Below, in pieces: positions 17,029 to 26,545 of a stretch of 64,000 bases of DNA; the stretch's first letter is position 1, and the number at the start of each line of letters is the position of its first letter. The notes below the pieces were generated by a model. It was given only the letters and a program-made list of their open reading frames with translations, did no database searches and was not told the DNA's origin. This stretch comes from Lysobacter sp. S4-A87 (lineage in GTDB: Bacteria; Pseudomonadota; Gammaproteobacteria; Xanthomonadales; Xanthomonadaceae). Position numbers and translations under genes: made by a program. The DNA lies in NCBI RefSeq assembly GCF_022637455.1, contig NZ_CP093341.1:2480001-2544000 (forward strand), given 5' to 3'.

Positions 17029-18252
17029 ATGGCCCGGGCGACGTGGCGTGAGCGAATCGATGCGGCGCGCGAGCAGCGCGTCGCCACCGCGCGCGTCCGC
17101 GTGCGCCGCACGGTGACCCAGCGCGATGGCGCGCGCTGCGTTGTCGACGGTCGATCCCTGCTGAACTTCTGCGGCAACGACTACCTCGGCCTGTCCCAGC
17201 ACTTCGCCGTAGTTGGCGCGCTGCAGGACGCGGCTTCGCGCGAAGGCGCCGGCGGCGTCGCCTCGCACCTGGTCTGCGGCCACCACGCCATCCACGACGC
17301 GCTCGAGCGCGAACTGGCCGACTGGCTGGGCGCGCCGCGCGCGCTGCTGTTCGGCAGCGGCTACCTCGCCAACCTCGCGGTCATCCAGTCCCTGCTGGGC
17401 GACGATGACGTCTGCGTCCAGGACCGCCTCAACCACGCCAGCCTGATCGACGCCGCACGCCTGGCAGGCTGCCGCCTGCGCCGTTATCCGCACGCCGACG
17501 CCGAGGGCGCGATCCGCCAGTTGCGCGGCATGCCCGAAGGCCTGGCGATGATCGCCACCGACGGCGTCTTCAGCATGGACGGCGACGTCGCCCCGCTGCG
17601 CGAACTGGCCCTGGTTGCCCGCGTGCAGAAGGCCCTGCTCTATGTCGACGATGCCCACGGCATCGGCGTGGTCGGTCCTGACGGACGCGGCACGGTCTCC
17701 TCGGCCAAGCTCGGCATCGCCGACGTGCCGCTGCAGCTGGCCACGCTCGGCAAGGCGCTGGGTGGCTACGGCGCGGCCGTGGTGGGTGATGCCGACCTGA
17801 TCGGCCACCTGTCCGAGACCGCGCGCAGCTACATCTACACCACCGCGTTGCCGCCGGCCCAGGCCGCGGCGACGCTGGCGGCGGTCAAGCTGGCCCGCAG
17901 CGAGCACTGGCGCCGCAACAAGCTCGAAGAGCTGACCGGCCGCTTCCGCGAACGCGCCCAGCGCCTGGGCCTGGACCTGCTCGATTCGCAGACGCCGATC
18001 CAGCCGGTGCTGTGCGGCGAAGACGACCGCGCGCTGGTGATGGCGCAGTCGCTCGAGCAGTCCGGCTACTGGGTCGCGGCGATCCGCCCGCCGACCGTGC
18101 CCGAAGGGCGCGCGCGGCTGCGCGTGACGCTGTCGGCCCTGCACGGCGCCGGCGATGTCGACGGCCTGGTCGATGCCATCGCCAAGGCACGCGACCGCGT
18201 CAACCTGGGCATGACCGGCCTTCCCGAGCGCAATCTCGCCCTCGTGCGATGA
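17029..18252 (+). CDS. bioF: 8-amino-7-oxononanoate synthase
   Basis: A 407-residue PLP enzyme that condenses pimeloyl-ACP with alanine. The PLP-binding Lys is in [10 protein letters not shown], the Asp that contacts the pyridine nitrogen is in [11 protein letters not shown], and the fold-type I start [10 protein letters not shown] is present. Its stop overlaps the next gene (ATGA), so the ACT-domain gene is translationally coupled. Confidence 0.97.
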   Translation: MARATWRERIDAAREQRVATARVRVRRTVTQRDGARCVVDGRSLLNFCGNDYLGLSQHFAVVGALQDAASREGAGGVASHLVCGHHAIHDALERELADWLGAPRALLFGSGYLANLAVIQSLLGDDDVCVQDRLNHASLIDAARLAGCRLRRYPHADAEGAIRQLRGMPEGLAMIATDGVFSMDGDVAPLRELALVARVQKALLYVDDAHGIGVVGPDGRGTVSSAKLGIADVPLQLATLGKALGGYGAAVVGDADLIGHLSETARSYIYTTALPPAQAAATLAAVKLARSEHWRRNKLEELTGRFRERAQRLGLDLLDSQTPIQPVLCGEDDRALVMAQSLEQSGYWVAAIRPPTVPEGRARLRVTLSALHGAGDVDGLVDAIAKARDRVNLGMTGLPERNLALVR

Positions 18253-18656
18253 GCGGTGAGCGCGACCTCGCGCGCCTGCTTGCCAGCTTGCAGGTGACCG
18301 CGCGCGAGGGCGAATTCGTCTTCGTCAGCCGGCCCGATGCCGATCCTGGCCCGGCCGCGCAGGCCGAAGCCAGCGTCCGCGAGGCCGAAGGCGTCACTTA
18401 CGTGCTGCCCCGGGCCAAGGCCGATGCACTGCGCCTGGCCTACGACTTCCGCGCGGCCTGGCTCAGCCTGGGCGTGCACTCGGCGCTCGATGCGGTCGGA
18501 CTGACCGCAGCGGTCGCCACCGCGCTGGCGCGGCACGGCATCGCCTGCAACGTCCTGGCCGGCTTCCATCACGACCACCTGCTGGTCGCGGCGGAACGGC
18601 GCGAGGAAGCGCTCGCGGTCCTTTCGGCACTTTCGGTGCAGGCGTCGGCCCACTGA
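18249..18656 (+). CDS. ACT-domain protein within the biotin operon
   Basis: A 135-residue protein resembling the stand-alone ACT family COG3602 (ACT_7 type): an N-terminal segment with [10 protein letters not shown], then [34 protein letters not shown] and a final beta strand with a His pair (FHHDHLLV). ACT modules bind amino acids and regulate enzymes. The ATG overlaps the bioF stop by 4 bp. BioF uses alanine, so an amino-acid sensor here is suggestive, but no role is established. Confidence 0.82.
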   Translation: MSGERDLARLLASLQVTAREGEFVFVSRPDADPGPAAQAEASVREAEGVTYVLPRAKADALRLAYDFRAAWLSLGVHSALDAVGLTAAVATALARHGIACNVLAGFHHDHLLVAAERREEALAVLSALSVQASAH

Positions 18657-18739
18657 ACCCGGATAATCAGCCGCCCGGGCAATCCCCGGACCGGACGCCA
18701 TCCCCCACGCCGCAAGGCACCTGGTTCCAAGGCAACAAC

Positions 18740-19606
18740 ATGTACATCGAGACGCGCGGGCACGGTCCCGCGCTGGCAATGATCCACGGCTGGGCCATGC
18801 ACGGCGGCCTGTTCGCGCCGCTGGCCGAGCGCCTGGCGCAGCGCTACACGCTGCACCTGGTCGACCTGCCCGGCCACGGCCATTCGCGCGACGACGCCAC
18901 GCCGCTGCAACCGCAGGCGCTGGCCGCCGAACTGGTCGCGCGGGTGCCCGACGCCGTCTGGCTGGGCTGGTCGCTGGGCGGGCAGTTCGCGCTGCGCGCG
19001 GTGCTGGATTTCCCGGAGCATGTCCGTGGCCTGATCATGATCGCTTCGTCGCCGCGCTTCGTCGCCGGCAGCGACTGGCCGCATGGCGTGACGCCGCAAC
19101 TGTTCGGCGATTTCGGCGATGCCCTGCGCCGTGACTTCCGCGGCACGCTCGAAGGTTTCCTTGCCCTGGAGGCGCTGGGTTCGCCGCACGCACAGGACGA
19201 ACTGCGCAGCCTCAAGGTGCAGGCGTTCGAACGCGGCGAGCCGGCCGAGCGCGCGCTGCAGGAAGGCCTGACGCTGCTCGACGGCCTCGACCTGCGCGCC
19301 GAGCTCGCCGGCCTGCAGGTGCCGAGCCTGTGGATCTCCGGGCGACGCGATCGACTGGTTCCCGCCGGTGCGATGCCGGCCGCGGCCGCGCTGGCGCGCG
19401 ATGCACGCAGCGTGGTGATCGCCAACGCCGGGCATGCGCCGTTCCTGGGGGCGACGGAGCAGGTGGCGCAGGAGATCGATGCGTTCATGGACGCAGTGGA
19501 ACGTCATTCCCGCGAAGGCGGGAATCCAAGGACGTCCACGCCGTTCCCACCGGAAGCAACGTCCATGGATCCGCGCCTGCGCGGGGATGACGGGTCACTG
19601 GCATGA
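18740..19606 (+). CDS. bioH: Pimeloyl-ACP methyl ester carboxylesterase with repeat-encoded tail
   Basis: A 288-residue alpha/beta hydrolase that removes the methyl group from pimeloyl-ACP methyl ester, ending the BioC-BioH pathway. Nucleophile elbow GWSLGG, acid near GRRDRLVP, catalytic His in NAGHAPFLG. The family's normal C-terminus is about residue 253. The last 34 codons are supplied by a dispersed 91-bp repeat (19502-19592) that has been captured in frame. The start ATG follows AAGGCAACAAC. The stop overlaps the bioC start (ATGA). Confidence 0.93.
   Translation: MYIETRGHGPALAMIHGWAMHGGLFAPLAERLAQRYTLHLVDLPGHGHSRDDATPLQPQALAAELVARVPDAVWLGWSLGGQFALRAVLDFPEHVRGLIMIASSPRFVAGSDWPHGVTPQLFGDFGDALRRDFRGTLEGFLALEALGSPHAQDELRSLKVQAFERGEPAERALQEGLTLLDGLDLRAELAGLQVPSLWISGRRDRLVPAGAMPAAAALARDARSVVIANAGHAPFLGATEQVAQEIDAFMDAVERHSREGGNPRTSTPFPPEATSMDPRLRGDDGSLA
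19502..19592 (+). repeat. 91-bp dispersed palindromic repeat, copy 1 (inside bioH)
   Basis: The outer ends CGTCAT and ATGACG are complementary, and each half holds its own hairpin (TTCCCGC GAAG GCGGGAA; CCGCGCCTGCGCGG). It is homologous along its length to 53713-53802; a remnant of one end is at 699-716. Such elements are usually intergenic; this one is read as codons of bioH. Confidence 0.85.
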
Positions 19607-20517
19607 CGGAGCTGTTCGACCACCGCCAGGTCCGCCGCGCCTTCTCGCGTGCCGCGCACGGCTACGACAACGCCGCTGCGCTGCAACGCGAGGTCGCCTC
19701 GCGCCTGATGGAGCAGCTGGACTACCTCGACGACCCCGCGCTCGATCGCGCACCGCCGCAGGTCGTGCTCGATGTCGGCTGCGGTCCCGGCCACGCCAGC
19801 ATCGCGATGCAGAAGCGCTGGCCGAAGGCACAGGTGGTCGCGCTCGACCTGGCCCTGCCGATGCTGCGCGAGACGCGCCACAACGCCGGTGGCTGGCGCC
19901 CGCGCCTGTTCGGCGGTGCGCGCCCGGACGCCGTCTGCGCCGACGCGCGCGCGCTGCCGTTGCGCGACGGCAGCGTCGACGTGCTGTTCTCCAACCTGTG
20001 CCTGCAGTGGGTCGAGGACCTGCCGGCCGTGTTCGCCGGATTCCGCCGCGTGCTCAAGCCCGACGGCCTGATGCTGGTGTCGACCTTCGGCCCCGATACG
20101 CTGCACGAGTTGCGCGGCGCCTTCGCCGAGGCCGACAACGTGCCGCATGTCAGCGCGTTCGCCTCCATCGCGCAGTTCGGCGATTCGCTGATCGCCGCCG
20201 GCTTCAAGAACCCCGTGCTCGACCGCGACGAGTTCGTGCTCGGCCATGCCGACCTGGGCGAGCTGATGCGCGAGCTGCGCACGCTGGGCGCGACCAATGC
20301 CAATGTCGACCGCCGCCGCAGCCTGACCGGTCGCGCCCGCTTCGCCCGCGCCGCGCAGGCCTATGAGCCGTGGCGTCGCGATGGCCGGCTGCCGGCGACA
20401 TGGGAAGTGATCTATGCCCACGCCTGGGGCCCGCAACCGGGCACGCCGATCCGCGTCGGCGGCGTCGACGAAGTGCAGGTGCCCGTGAGCCGGATTCCGA
20501 TCCGGAAACGCACGTGA
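19603..20517 (+). CDS. bioC: Malonyl-ACP O-methyltransferase
   Basis: A 304-residue class I SAM methyltransferase. Motif I is VLDVGCGPGHAS; the family opening (VRRAFSRAAHGYDNAAALQREV) and the LQWVEDL segment are typical of BioC. It methylates malonyl-ACP so the fatty acid pathway can extend it to pimeloyl methyl ester. The ATG overlaps the bioH stop and its own stop overlaps the GTG of the next gene. Confidence 0.95.
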   Translation: MTELFDHRQVRRAFSRAAHGYDNAAALQREVASRLMEQLDYLDDPALDRAPPQVVLDVGCGPGHASIAMQKRWPKAQVVALDLALPMLRETRHNAGGWRPRLFGGARPDAVCADARALPLRDGSVDVLFSNLCLQWVEDLPAVFAGFRRVLKPDGLMLVSTFGPDTLHELRGAFAEADNVPHVSAFASIAQFGDSLIAAGFKNPVLDRDEFVLGHADLGELMRELRTLGATNANVDRRRSLTGRARFARAAQAYEPWRRDGRLPATWEVIYAHAWGPQPGTPIRVGGVDEVQVPVSRIPIRKRT

Positions 20518-21506
20518 CCACGCGCCGCGTGGCGCTGGGCGCGGTCGCCATCGCCCTGGCATCGGCGTTCTTCTTCACCTGCACCTACGTGCTCAATCGT
20601 GCGGCCGCCGTCGAAGGCGGCCACTGGGCGTGGACGGCGTGCCTGCGATACCTGATCACGCTGCCGCTGATGCTGCCGCTGATGCGATGGCAGGGCGGCA
20701 TGATGCCGGTGTGGCGCGCGATCCGTGCGCACCCGGGGCCCTGGCTGCTGTGGAGCGGCATCGGCTTTGTACTGTTCTACCTGTGCCTGAGCTTTGCGGC
20801 ATCGAGTGGGCCGTCGTGGCTGATTGCAGGCACCTTCCAGCTGACCGTCATCGCCGGGATGCTGTGCGCGCCGTTCCTCTACCGCGATGCGCGCGCCCGC
20901 ATCCCACTGCCGGCGCTGCTCACCGGCACGCTGGTGGTGATCGGTGTGCTGCTGATGCAGTTCGGCCATGGCGGCGGCGGGCTCGACCGCGACGGCTGGA
21001 TCGCGCTGGTGCTGGTGGCTGCCTCCGCGTTCGCCTATCCGCTGGGCAATCGCGGCTTGCTGCTGCACCTGGAGAAGGCCGGCGTCGAGCTCAACGCCAC
21101 CCAGCGCGTGTTCGGCATGACCCTGGCCAGCCAGCCGATGTGGCTGGCCGTGGCCGCGTTCGCCTGGGCCGGTACGGGATTGCCGTCGACGGGGCAGGTC
21201 TGGCTTGCCGGCGGCGTCGCGCTGGGAGCCGGCGTGATTGCCACGGTGTTGTTCTTCCAGGCCACCGGCATGGTCCGCAACGATCCGACGGCGCTGGCCG
21301 CGGCCGAAGCGATGCAGGCGGCCGAGATCCTGTTCGCCACGCTGATTGGCGTGCTCTGGCTCGGCGAGCAGTGGCCGCAGGGGCGTGCACTCGGCGGGGC
21401 GGTGCTGGTGGTGGTCGGCATCGTCGTCTTCAGCCTGGTGGCCGCGCGCGCGGCGGCCGGTGACAAACGGGCAACGCAGGAGCTGCGCGGCGACCGGGGC
21501 GCCTAG
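20514..21506 (+). CDS. EmrE-type multidrug/DMT transporter coupled to bioC
   Basis: 330 residues with about ten transmembrane helices, resembling the long EmrE-like branch of the drug/metabolite transporter superfamily (multidrug resistance efflux family). It starts at a GTG that overlaps the bioC TGA (GTGA); the open frame runs further upstream, but that part is a shadow of bioC. Tight coupling to bioC makes it the last gene of the biotin operon. Whether it moves a biotin-related compound is unknown. Confidence 0.8.
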   Translation: MTTRRVALGAVAIALASAFFFTCTYVLNRAAAVEGGHWAWTACLRYLITLPLMLPLMRWQGGMMPVWRAIRAHPGPWLLWSGIGFVLFYLCLSFAASSGPSWLIAGTFQLTVIAGMLCAPFLYRDARARIPLPALLTGTLVVIGVLLMQFGHGGGGLDRDGWIALVLVAASAFAYPLGNRGLLLHLEKAGVELNATQRVFGMTLASQPMWLAVAAFAWAGTGLPSTGQVWLAGGVALGAGVIATVLFFQATGMVRNDPTALAAAEAMQAAEILFATLIGVLWLGEQWPQGRALGGAVLVVVGIVVFSLVAARAAAGDKRATQELRGDRGA

Positions 21507-21548
21507 CCACCACTGCAACGTTCAGGTGCCGCTGGTTAGATTCCAGCC

Positions 21549-22151
21549 ATGCCGACCGTCAAACGCCTCGCCCTGCCTCCGCTGCTGGCCCTGTCGCTGC
21601 TCGCCGGCGCGCCCGCGTTCGCCCAGGACCCGCTCGCGCAGTGGGGGATCGATGCTGGCGCGCTCCTCGGCGACAGCCGGCAGCTGCTGCTGCGTGCGCC
21701 CGATGCCAGCGTCGACGGCCTGTTCCAGGCCATCCACGCCGGTGCGCAGTCGCCGCAGGACGCGAACGTGATGTGCGAGCTGTTCGATCCGGGCGCCGAG
21801 CGCACGATCGATGGGTACAACGAGGTCGCCTCGCAACTGAGCCAGACCAGCCGCGTGCGCTTCGCCAATGCCGTCGCCGATTTCCTGGTGGCCTCCGCGC
21901 AGAGCCCGCCGCAGCCTTACAACCCCGCGCTGGCGCAACAGGCGTTGAAGGCCGCCGGCGTCCGCGCTGCGATCCTCAACGACGGATTCCTCGCCGGACT
22001 CAACGGCAGCGACCACCCTGCGCGCTGCCGCTCGGTGGGTGCATTGCTCGACTCCCTGCAGACCCGCCCGGTCGCCGAACGCGCCTCGGTAATGCGGCTG
22101 CTGCTCAGCCAGGGACTGGATTACCTGGCGTTGGCGGGGGCAGTGCGCTGA
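21549..22151 (+). CDS. Exported protein of unknown function
   Basis: 200 residues with a clear signal peptide (cleavage at AFA-QD, about residue 25). The mature part is helical with one Cys pair possible (C76 in NVMCELF and C159 in ARCRSV). I do not recognise the family. It starts 42 bp after the transporter and its last 31 bp overlap the convergent GT39 gene. Confidence 0.72.
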   Translation: MPTVKRLALPPLLALSLLAGAPAFAQDPLAQWGIDAGALLGDSRQLLLRAPDASVDGLFQAIHAGAQSPQDANVMCELFDPGAERTIDGYNEVASQLSQTSRVRFANAVADFLVASAQSPPQPYNPALAQQALKAAGVRAAILNDGFLAGLNGSDHPARCRSVGALLDSLQTRPVAERASVMRLLLSQGLDYLALAGAVR

Positions 22152-23644
22152 CCGGCTGCATCGTCGGGATGCACTTCGAACATCACGCGATGCCGGTAGG
22201 GCGTGCCCAATAGGGTGGCTCGATAACCCAGTCCGGCGATGCGCGCCAGGACCAGCGGCCAGTCCTGCTGCTTGCACACCCACACCACGCCGCTCTCGTG
22301 CTCATCGAGTTCGACGGCCAGCGGTTCGTCGTAGGCCGGATTGAAGCGCGGCTGCTGCAGCGCCACCAGCGAGATCTTCTCCACTTCCGTGCCCGTGCCC
22401 AGGTGCAGGTGCAGGCCGTAACGCGCCATGTCCTCGACGAACACCACTTCCTGCACCGGCACGCGCGCGCGTTCGCGGATGGCGTCGGCCCAGGCCCTCG
22501 CGTCCTTGTGCGTGGGCCACCAGGCCAGCGCCAGCTTGAGTGCAAGCAACATCGCCACCCACGCCAGCAGCCAGCGCCAGCGTGGCAACGGCCGGTCCTC
22601 GCGCTGCCATTGCAGTGCAACGATCAATGCCATCGGAACGAACAGGGGCAGCACGTACAGCGGCATCCGCGAGCGCGCCACGCAGAACACCAGCAGCGGC
22701 AGCAGCAACCACAGGCCCAGCAGCAGCCAGTGCGCATCGGCCTGGCGATGCTCCGCTCCCCCGCGCCACCGACGCACCGATGCGGGCAGTGCGCGTGCCC
22801 AGCGCCACAACGCCGGCGTCCAGGGCAACGTGCCGAGCACCACGGTCGGCAGATAGATCTCAAGCCAGCCGTACCATTCGCCGTGTCGGCCGAACTCGTC
22901 CGTCGTCACACGGTTCACCAGTTCGTCGCCGACGAAGTAACGGAACAGGCCCGGGTTGCCATGGAATACCGCCAGGTACCACGGCAAGGCCAGCACCGCG
23001 AACATGATGATCCCCGACCATTGCAGAACCCGATGCATGCGCCTGCCAGGCATCAGGTAGTCGAACAGCAACACCACCGGCAACGGCACCAGTCCGGCAG
23101 GACCTTTGGTGACGAACGCCAGCGCAAACCCCACCCACATCAACGCGACCCACCGGCGTGGATGCGGTCCCTTGCCGAAGCGGGCCTCGACGAACGCCCA
23201 CATCGCCAGCGCTTCGCACGCCGCCAGCACGTAGTCGGTGGTGATCAGTTGCGAAGCGCCGACCGTGAAGCACATGGTGGCGTAGACGAGCATGGCGAAG
23301 TGCTCGCTTGCCGGTGACAGTCGCCTGGCGATGCGACCGGTCAGCCACACGCACAGCAGGTACGACAACGCTGCGGGCAATCGCGCCGCCCAGGTGTTGG
23401 CGCCGAACACGGCGATGCTGGTGGCGATCGCCCAATAGGTCAGCGGCGGCTTGGTCCAGTGCCCGACTTCGTGGTTGCGGTGCGGGTTGAGCCAATCGCC
23501 GCTGAGGAGCATGTTCAGGGCGACGTTGGTGTAGCGACCTTCATCCGGGTCCCACATTCCGCGTGTGCCGAGGAAGCACAGCGCCAGGATCACCGACGTC
23601 AGCGCGATCCAGAGCGACGGCGAACGCAGGGCGGTCCGGAGCAT
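22121..23644 (-). CDS. GT39/PMT-2 family membrane glycosyltransferase (ArnT-like)
   Basis: A 507-residue polytopic protein with the GT-C signature: WDPDEGRY in the first periplasmic loop (catalytic Asp-Glu region) and GHWTKPPLTYW. These enzymes use polyprenyl-phosphate sugars to modify lipid A or proteins on the periplasmic side; ArnT itself adds aminoarabinose to lipid A. The donor and acceptor cannot be told from sequence. The C-terminal 120 residues are soluble. Single gene, convergent with the preceding one. Confidence 0.85.
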   Translation of the reverse strand: MLRTALRSPSLWIALTSVILALCFLGTRGMWDPDEGRYTNVALNMLLSGDWLNPHRNHEVGHWTKPPLTYWAIATSIAVFGANTWAARLPAALSYLLCVWLTGRIARRLSPASEHFAMLVYATMCFTVGASQLITTDYVLAACEALAMWAFVEARFGKGPHPRRWVALMWVGFALAFVTKGPAGLVPLPVVLLFDYLMPGRRMHRVLQWSGIIMFAVLALPWYLAVFHGNPGLFRYFVGDELVNRVTTDEFGRHGEWYGWLEIYLPTVVLGTLPWTPALWRWARALPASVRRWRGGAEHRQADAHWLLLGLWLLLPLLVFCVARSRMPLYVLPLFVPMALIVALQWQREDRPLPRWRWLLAWVAMLLALKLALAWWPTHKDARAWADAIRERARVPVQEVVFVEDMARYGLHLHLGTGTEVEKISLVALQQPRFNPAYDEPLAVELDEHESGVVWVCKQQDWPLVLARIAGLGYRATLLGTPYRHRVMFEVHPDDAAGQRTAPANAR

Positions 23645-23751
23645 GCAGGCTCACTGGCGGCGCGGGTGGCGTGACTGTACGCGCGCAACCGTAAACTCCT
23701 TGTCGGAACGCGAGCCGGTCGCCGGCCCCATGGCCAGCGAAAAAACGCGGA

Positions 23752-24183
23752 TCAGCCGCCAACCTGGGCGATCCAGTCCTCGAGGTTGTAGTAGTTGCTC
23801 ACGCGCTGGATGCGCCCGTCGTTCACTTCGAAGAACGCACCGCCGGGCAGCACGTACTTCTGCCCTCGCGCCTCGGGCAGGCCGGTATCGCTGGCCAGGT
23901 ACTCGCCATGGACGATGTACTCGGCAGCGGCGCGGGCGCCGTCGGGAGACACCATGACGACGATGTCGTGCAGCTGCTCGCGATAGCTGCGGGCCATGCG
24001 CTGGAGGAACGAGGCGAAGGCCTCGTGGCCGATCTCGCGCGGCCCCTGGTTGAGGTCGTGGACGATGCCGTCACCGAGCAGCGCCAGCATGGCGTCCCAG
24101 TCGCCGCGGTTGAATGCCGCGTAGTACGCCAGGATCAGTTCCGTGGCGCGGTCGTGGCTGCGGGTGCCGTCGATCTTCATCAT
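23752..24183 (-). CDS. SnoaL/ketosteroid isomerase-like protein
   Basis: A 143-residue NTF2-like protein (AYYAAFNRGDWDAMLALLGDGIVHDLNQG, later FFEVNDGRIQRVSNYYNLEDWI). It is of the ketosteroid isomerase-related type found as stand-alone proteins. AAGGA lies 6 nt upstream of the first of two adjacent ATGs (24183). Reaction unknown; the fold serves as isomerase, hydrolase or binding pocket. Confidence 0.8.
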   Translation of the reverse strand: MMKIDGTRSHDRATELILAYYAAFNRGDWDAMLALLGDGIVHDLNQGPREIGHEAFASFLQRMARSYREQLHDIVVMVSPDGARAAAEYIVHGEYLASDTGLPEARGQKYVLPGGAFFEVNDGRIQRVSNYYNLEDWIAQVGG

Positions 24184-24308
24184 CGCGTGTCCTTGCGGGG
24201 CAACTGGCGCCGGTCGGGGGTGGCCGGCAGGGCGATCATAGCGGCGTGGCGGGTGGCCGCGACCGTGACCGGTGCCGCCGATGGTCCGATGCCCCTGCCA
24301 CCGCCTAT

Positions 24309-24335
24309 CGGTTGATAGCGTTAACGTGTCAACCG
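24309..24335. promoter_or_regulatory. Inverted repeat between dehydratase and SnoaL genes
   Basis: CGGTTGA (24309-24315) and TCAACCG (24329-24335) are separated by 13 nt that include GTTAAC. It lies 20 bp beyond the dehydratase stop and 126 bp before the SnoaL start, both on the minus strand. It could be an operator for the downstream gene or a weak 3'-end hairpin; there is no T tract. Confidence 0.35.
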
Positions 24336-24355
24336 GTCTCGACGGTGCCGGGCGC

Positions 24356-25381
24356 TCAGCCGCGTGCGAACAGCTCCGGCAGCGCGTCCGGATCGACGTT
24401 GCCGCCCGACAGCACGATGCCGACGCGCTGGCCGGCAAACAGGTCGGTGCGGGTCAGCACGGCCGCCAGCGCGACCGCCGACGACGGTTCGATGATCTGC
24501 TTGGTGCGCTGCCAGAGCAGGCGCATCGCCGCGACCGTGTCGAAATCGTCGACCTTCACCACCTCGGCGCGGTGCTGGTGGAGCATGCGGAAGTTGGGTT
24601 CGCCGAGGGTGCCACGCAGGCCATCGCAGATGGTGTCGGGCGTGAACTGGGTGACGCGCTCGCCCTGCTGCAGCGATGCCCAGGTCTCGGCCGCGCCGCT
24701 GGGCTCGGCCAGGATCAGTCGCGTGCGCGGTGACAGCGCGGCGACGCTGAGTGCGGTGCCGGCGGCCAGTCCGCCGCCGCCGACCGGCACCACCAGCGCA
24801 TCGAACGCGCCGCCACTGGACAGCAGCTCCAGTGCCGCGGTGCCCTGGCCGGCGATCACGCGGAAGTCGGTGTACGGATGCACCAGCTCGGCGCCGGTCT
24901 CGGCCTGGACCTGCGCGCATCTGGCTTCGCGCGCTGCGATCGTCGCCGCGCAGCGGTGCAGCACGGCGCCATAGGCTTCGATTGCCGCCACCTTCGCCGC
25001 GACCGCGCCTTCGGGCACCACGACATGGCAGGCGACGCCGCGCGTGCGTGCGGCCAGGGCCAGTGCGGCACCGTGATTGCCGGACGAATGGGTGACCACG
25101 CCGCGCGCAGCTTCGGCTTCGGTCAGCGACCAGATCGCGTTGCAGGCGCCGCGGAACTTGAAGGCGCCGGCGCGTTGCAGCTGCTCGGCCTTCAAATGAA
25201 GCTCGCAACCTGCCAGCGCATCCAGGCTGCGCGCGCGCAGCACCGGCGTGACGTGGGCGTGCGGGGCAATGCGCGCCGCCGCGGCCAGCACCGCGTCGAA
25301 GTCGGGCAGGGCGTCGTGGTGGGCGTCCTTGTGGACGGCGGCCTTGTGGTGGGCAGTTCCGGCGGGGGATGCGTTGTTCAT
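24356..25381 (-). CDS. PLP-dependent serine/threonine dehydratase or racemase-like enzyme
   Basis: A 341-residue fold-type II PLP enzyme. The Schiff-base Lys is in AFKFRGA, the substrate carboxylate loop is SSGNHG, the phosphate loop is GGGGLAAG and the C-terminal SGGN is present. There is no C-terminal ACT regulatory domain, so it resembles catabolic threonine dehydratase, serine racemase or hydroxyaspartate dehydratase rather than biosynthetic IlvA. A His-rich N-terminus (AHHKAAVHKDAHHD) is unusual. It follows the EamA transporter by 9 bp in one operon. Confidence 0.87.
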   Translation of the reverse strand: MNNASPAGTAHHKAAVHKDAHHDALPDFDAVLAAAARIAPHAHVTPVLRARSLDALAGCELHLKAEQLQRAGAFKFRGACNAIWSLTEAEAARGVVTHSSGNHGAALALAARTRGVACHVVVPEGAVAAKVAAIEAYGAVLHRCAATIAAREARCAQVQAETGAELVHPYTDFRVIAGQGTAALELLSSGGAFDALVVPVGGGGLAAGTALSVAALSPRTRLILAEPSGAAETWASLQQGERVTQFTPDTICDGLRGTLGEPNFRMLHQHRAEVVKVDDFDTVAAMRLLWQRTKQIIEPSSAVALAAVLTRTDLFAGQRVGIVLSGGNVDPDALPELFARG

Positions 25382-25390
25382 CCGCGGATG

Positions 25391-26320
25391 CTATCGCGAC
25401 GCGGGCCGGTTGAGCAGGCTGACTGCCGCCGAGCCGGCAACGACCAGCGCCGCGCCGATCCAGCCCAGGGTGGTGATCCGTTCCGGGGCCAGCCATTGCG
25501 GCCACAGCGCATGCACCACGGTCGCCGCGGCGATGCACAACAGCGGCGTGGTGGCGAGGATCGCCGACACGCGCGACGCCTCCCAGTGCGCAAGTGCCTC
25601 GGCGAATGCTCCGTAGGCCCCGATGGTGTTGAACGCGCAGTACATCAGCATCGCCCAATGCACCGCATCGAGTTGCAGCAGCGCGGACGGATGCGCGAAC
25701 GGCAGCAGTGCGACGCTGGCGAAGGCGTAGATGAAAAGCAGCACCTGCATCGAGCCCAGTCGCATCAGCAGCTGCTTCTGCAGCAGCGCGTACACCGCCC
25801 AGACGATCGCACCGACGACGACCAGCGCCGAGCCGAGTACATAACCGGGCGCCTGCGCGCTTGCGGCAAGCTGGTCGGCGAAGAACAGCCCCATGCCGGC
25901 CACCAGCAGCGCCAGGCCCAGCCACTGCGCGGCGCGGAAATGCTCGCCGAACACCCACACCCCGCCCAGCGCCATCAGCAGCGGTGCCAGCTGGATCAGC
26001 AACTGCGCGTTGGCCGGCGTCGTGTGCTGCACGCCGAGCAGGTAGAACACGTAGTTGCCGACCAGCATCAGCGCCGCAATCGCCAGCATCATCGAGCCGC
26101 GGCGCCCGAGCTGGCGATAACCGCCGAGCTTGCCGCGCCAGCCGAGCCAGGCTCCGGTGACCAGCGCCGCAACCAGGAAGCGGAACCAGGTCAGGGTGAT
26201 CGGGTCGAGGACCTCCAGGACCAGTTTCAGCGCGATCGGCAACGTCGCCCAGCACAGCGCGGTGACCAGGGTCAGCAGCAGTCCCAACCGCCATTGGCCG
26301 GACGCACGGTGCAGGCTCAT
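25391..26320 (-). CDS. EamA family (DMT) transporter
   Basis: 309 residues, ten predicted helices in two EamA repeats (ALCWATLPIALK; AIVWAVYALLQ). The ATG at 26318-26320 is preferred over a GTG two codons earlier because GAGAG lies 5 nt upstream. It probably exports or imports a small metabolite; co-transcription with the PLP enzyme hints at an amino acid. Divergent from the Gly/Tyr-rich lipoprotein. Confidence 0.86.
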   Translation of the reverse strand: MSLHRASGQWRLGLLLTLVTALCWATLPIALKLVLEVLDPITLTWFRFLVAALVTGAWLGWRGKLGGYRQLGRRGSMMLAIAALMLVGNYVFYLLGVQHTTPANAQLLIQLAPLLMALGGVWVFGEHFRAAQWLGLALLVAGMGLFFADQLAASAQAPGYVLGSALVVVGAIVWAVYALLQKQLLMRLGSMQVLLFIYAFASVALLPFAHPSALLQLDAVHWAMLMYCAFNTIGAYGAFAEALAHWEASRVSAILATTPLLCIAAATVVHALWPQWLAPERITTLGWIGAALVVAGSAAVSLLNRPASR

Positions 26321-26545
26321 CGACACTCTCGCTCAGGCAAAGCGTGGCATGCTGGCATCGGCGCGCGGGCAGGGCAATGCACAGTCTGGCGACTGCGCGC
26401 AGGCGGCGCCGCCGCCGGTCGCAGGTCGCCCGGGCCTGCGCTCGCCTGAATGCCGTTCCGGTTGCCGCCAGGCAGCGGAAAAAATTAAGGCCGAGTTCAA
26501 TTCCACGGCCTGATGCTGACGGCCTGACCCGGGGGGTTCCGCATC

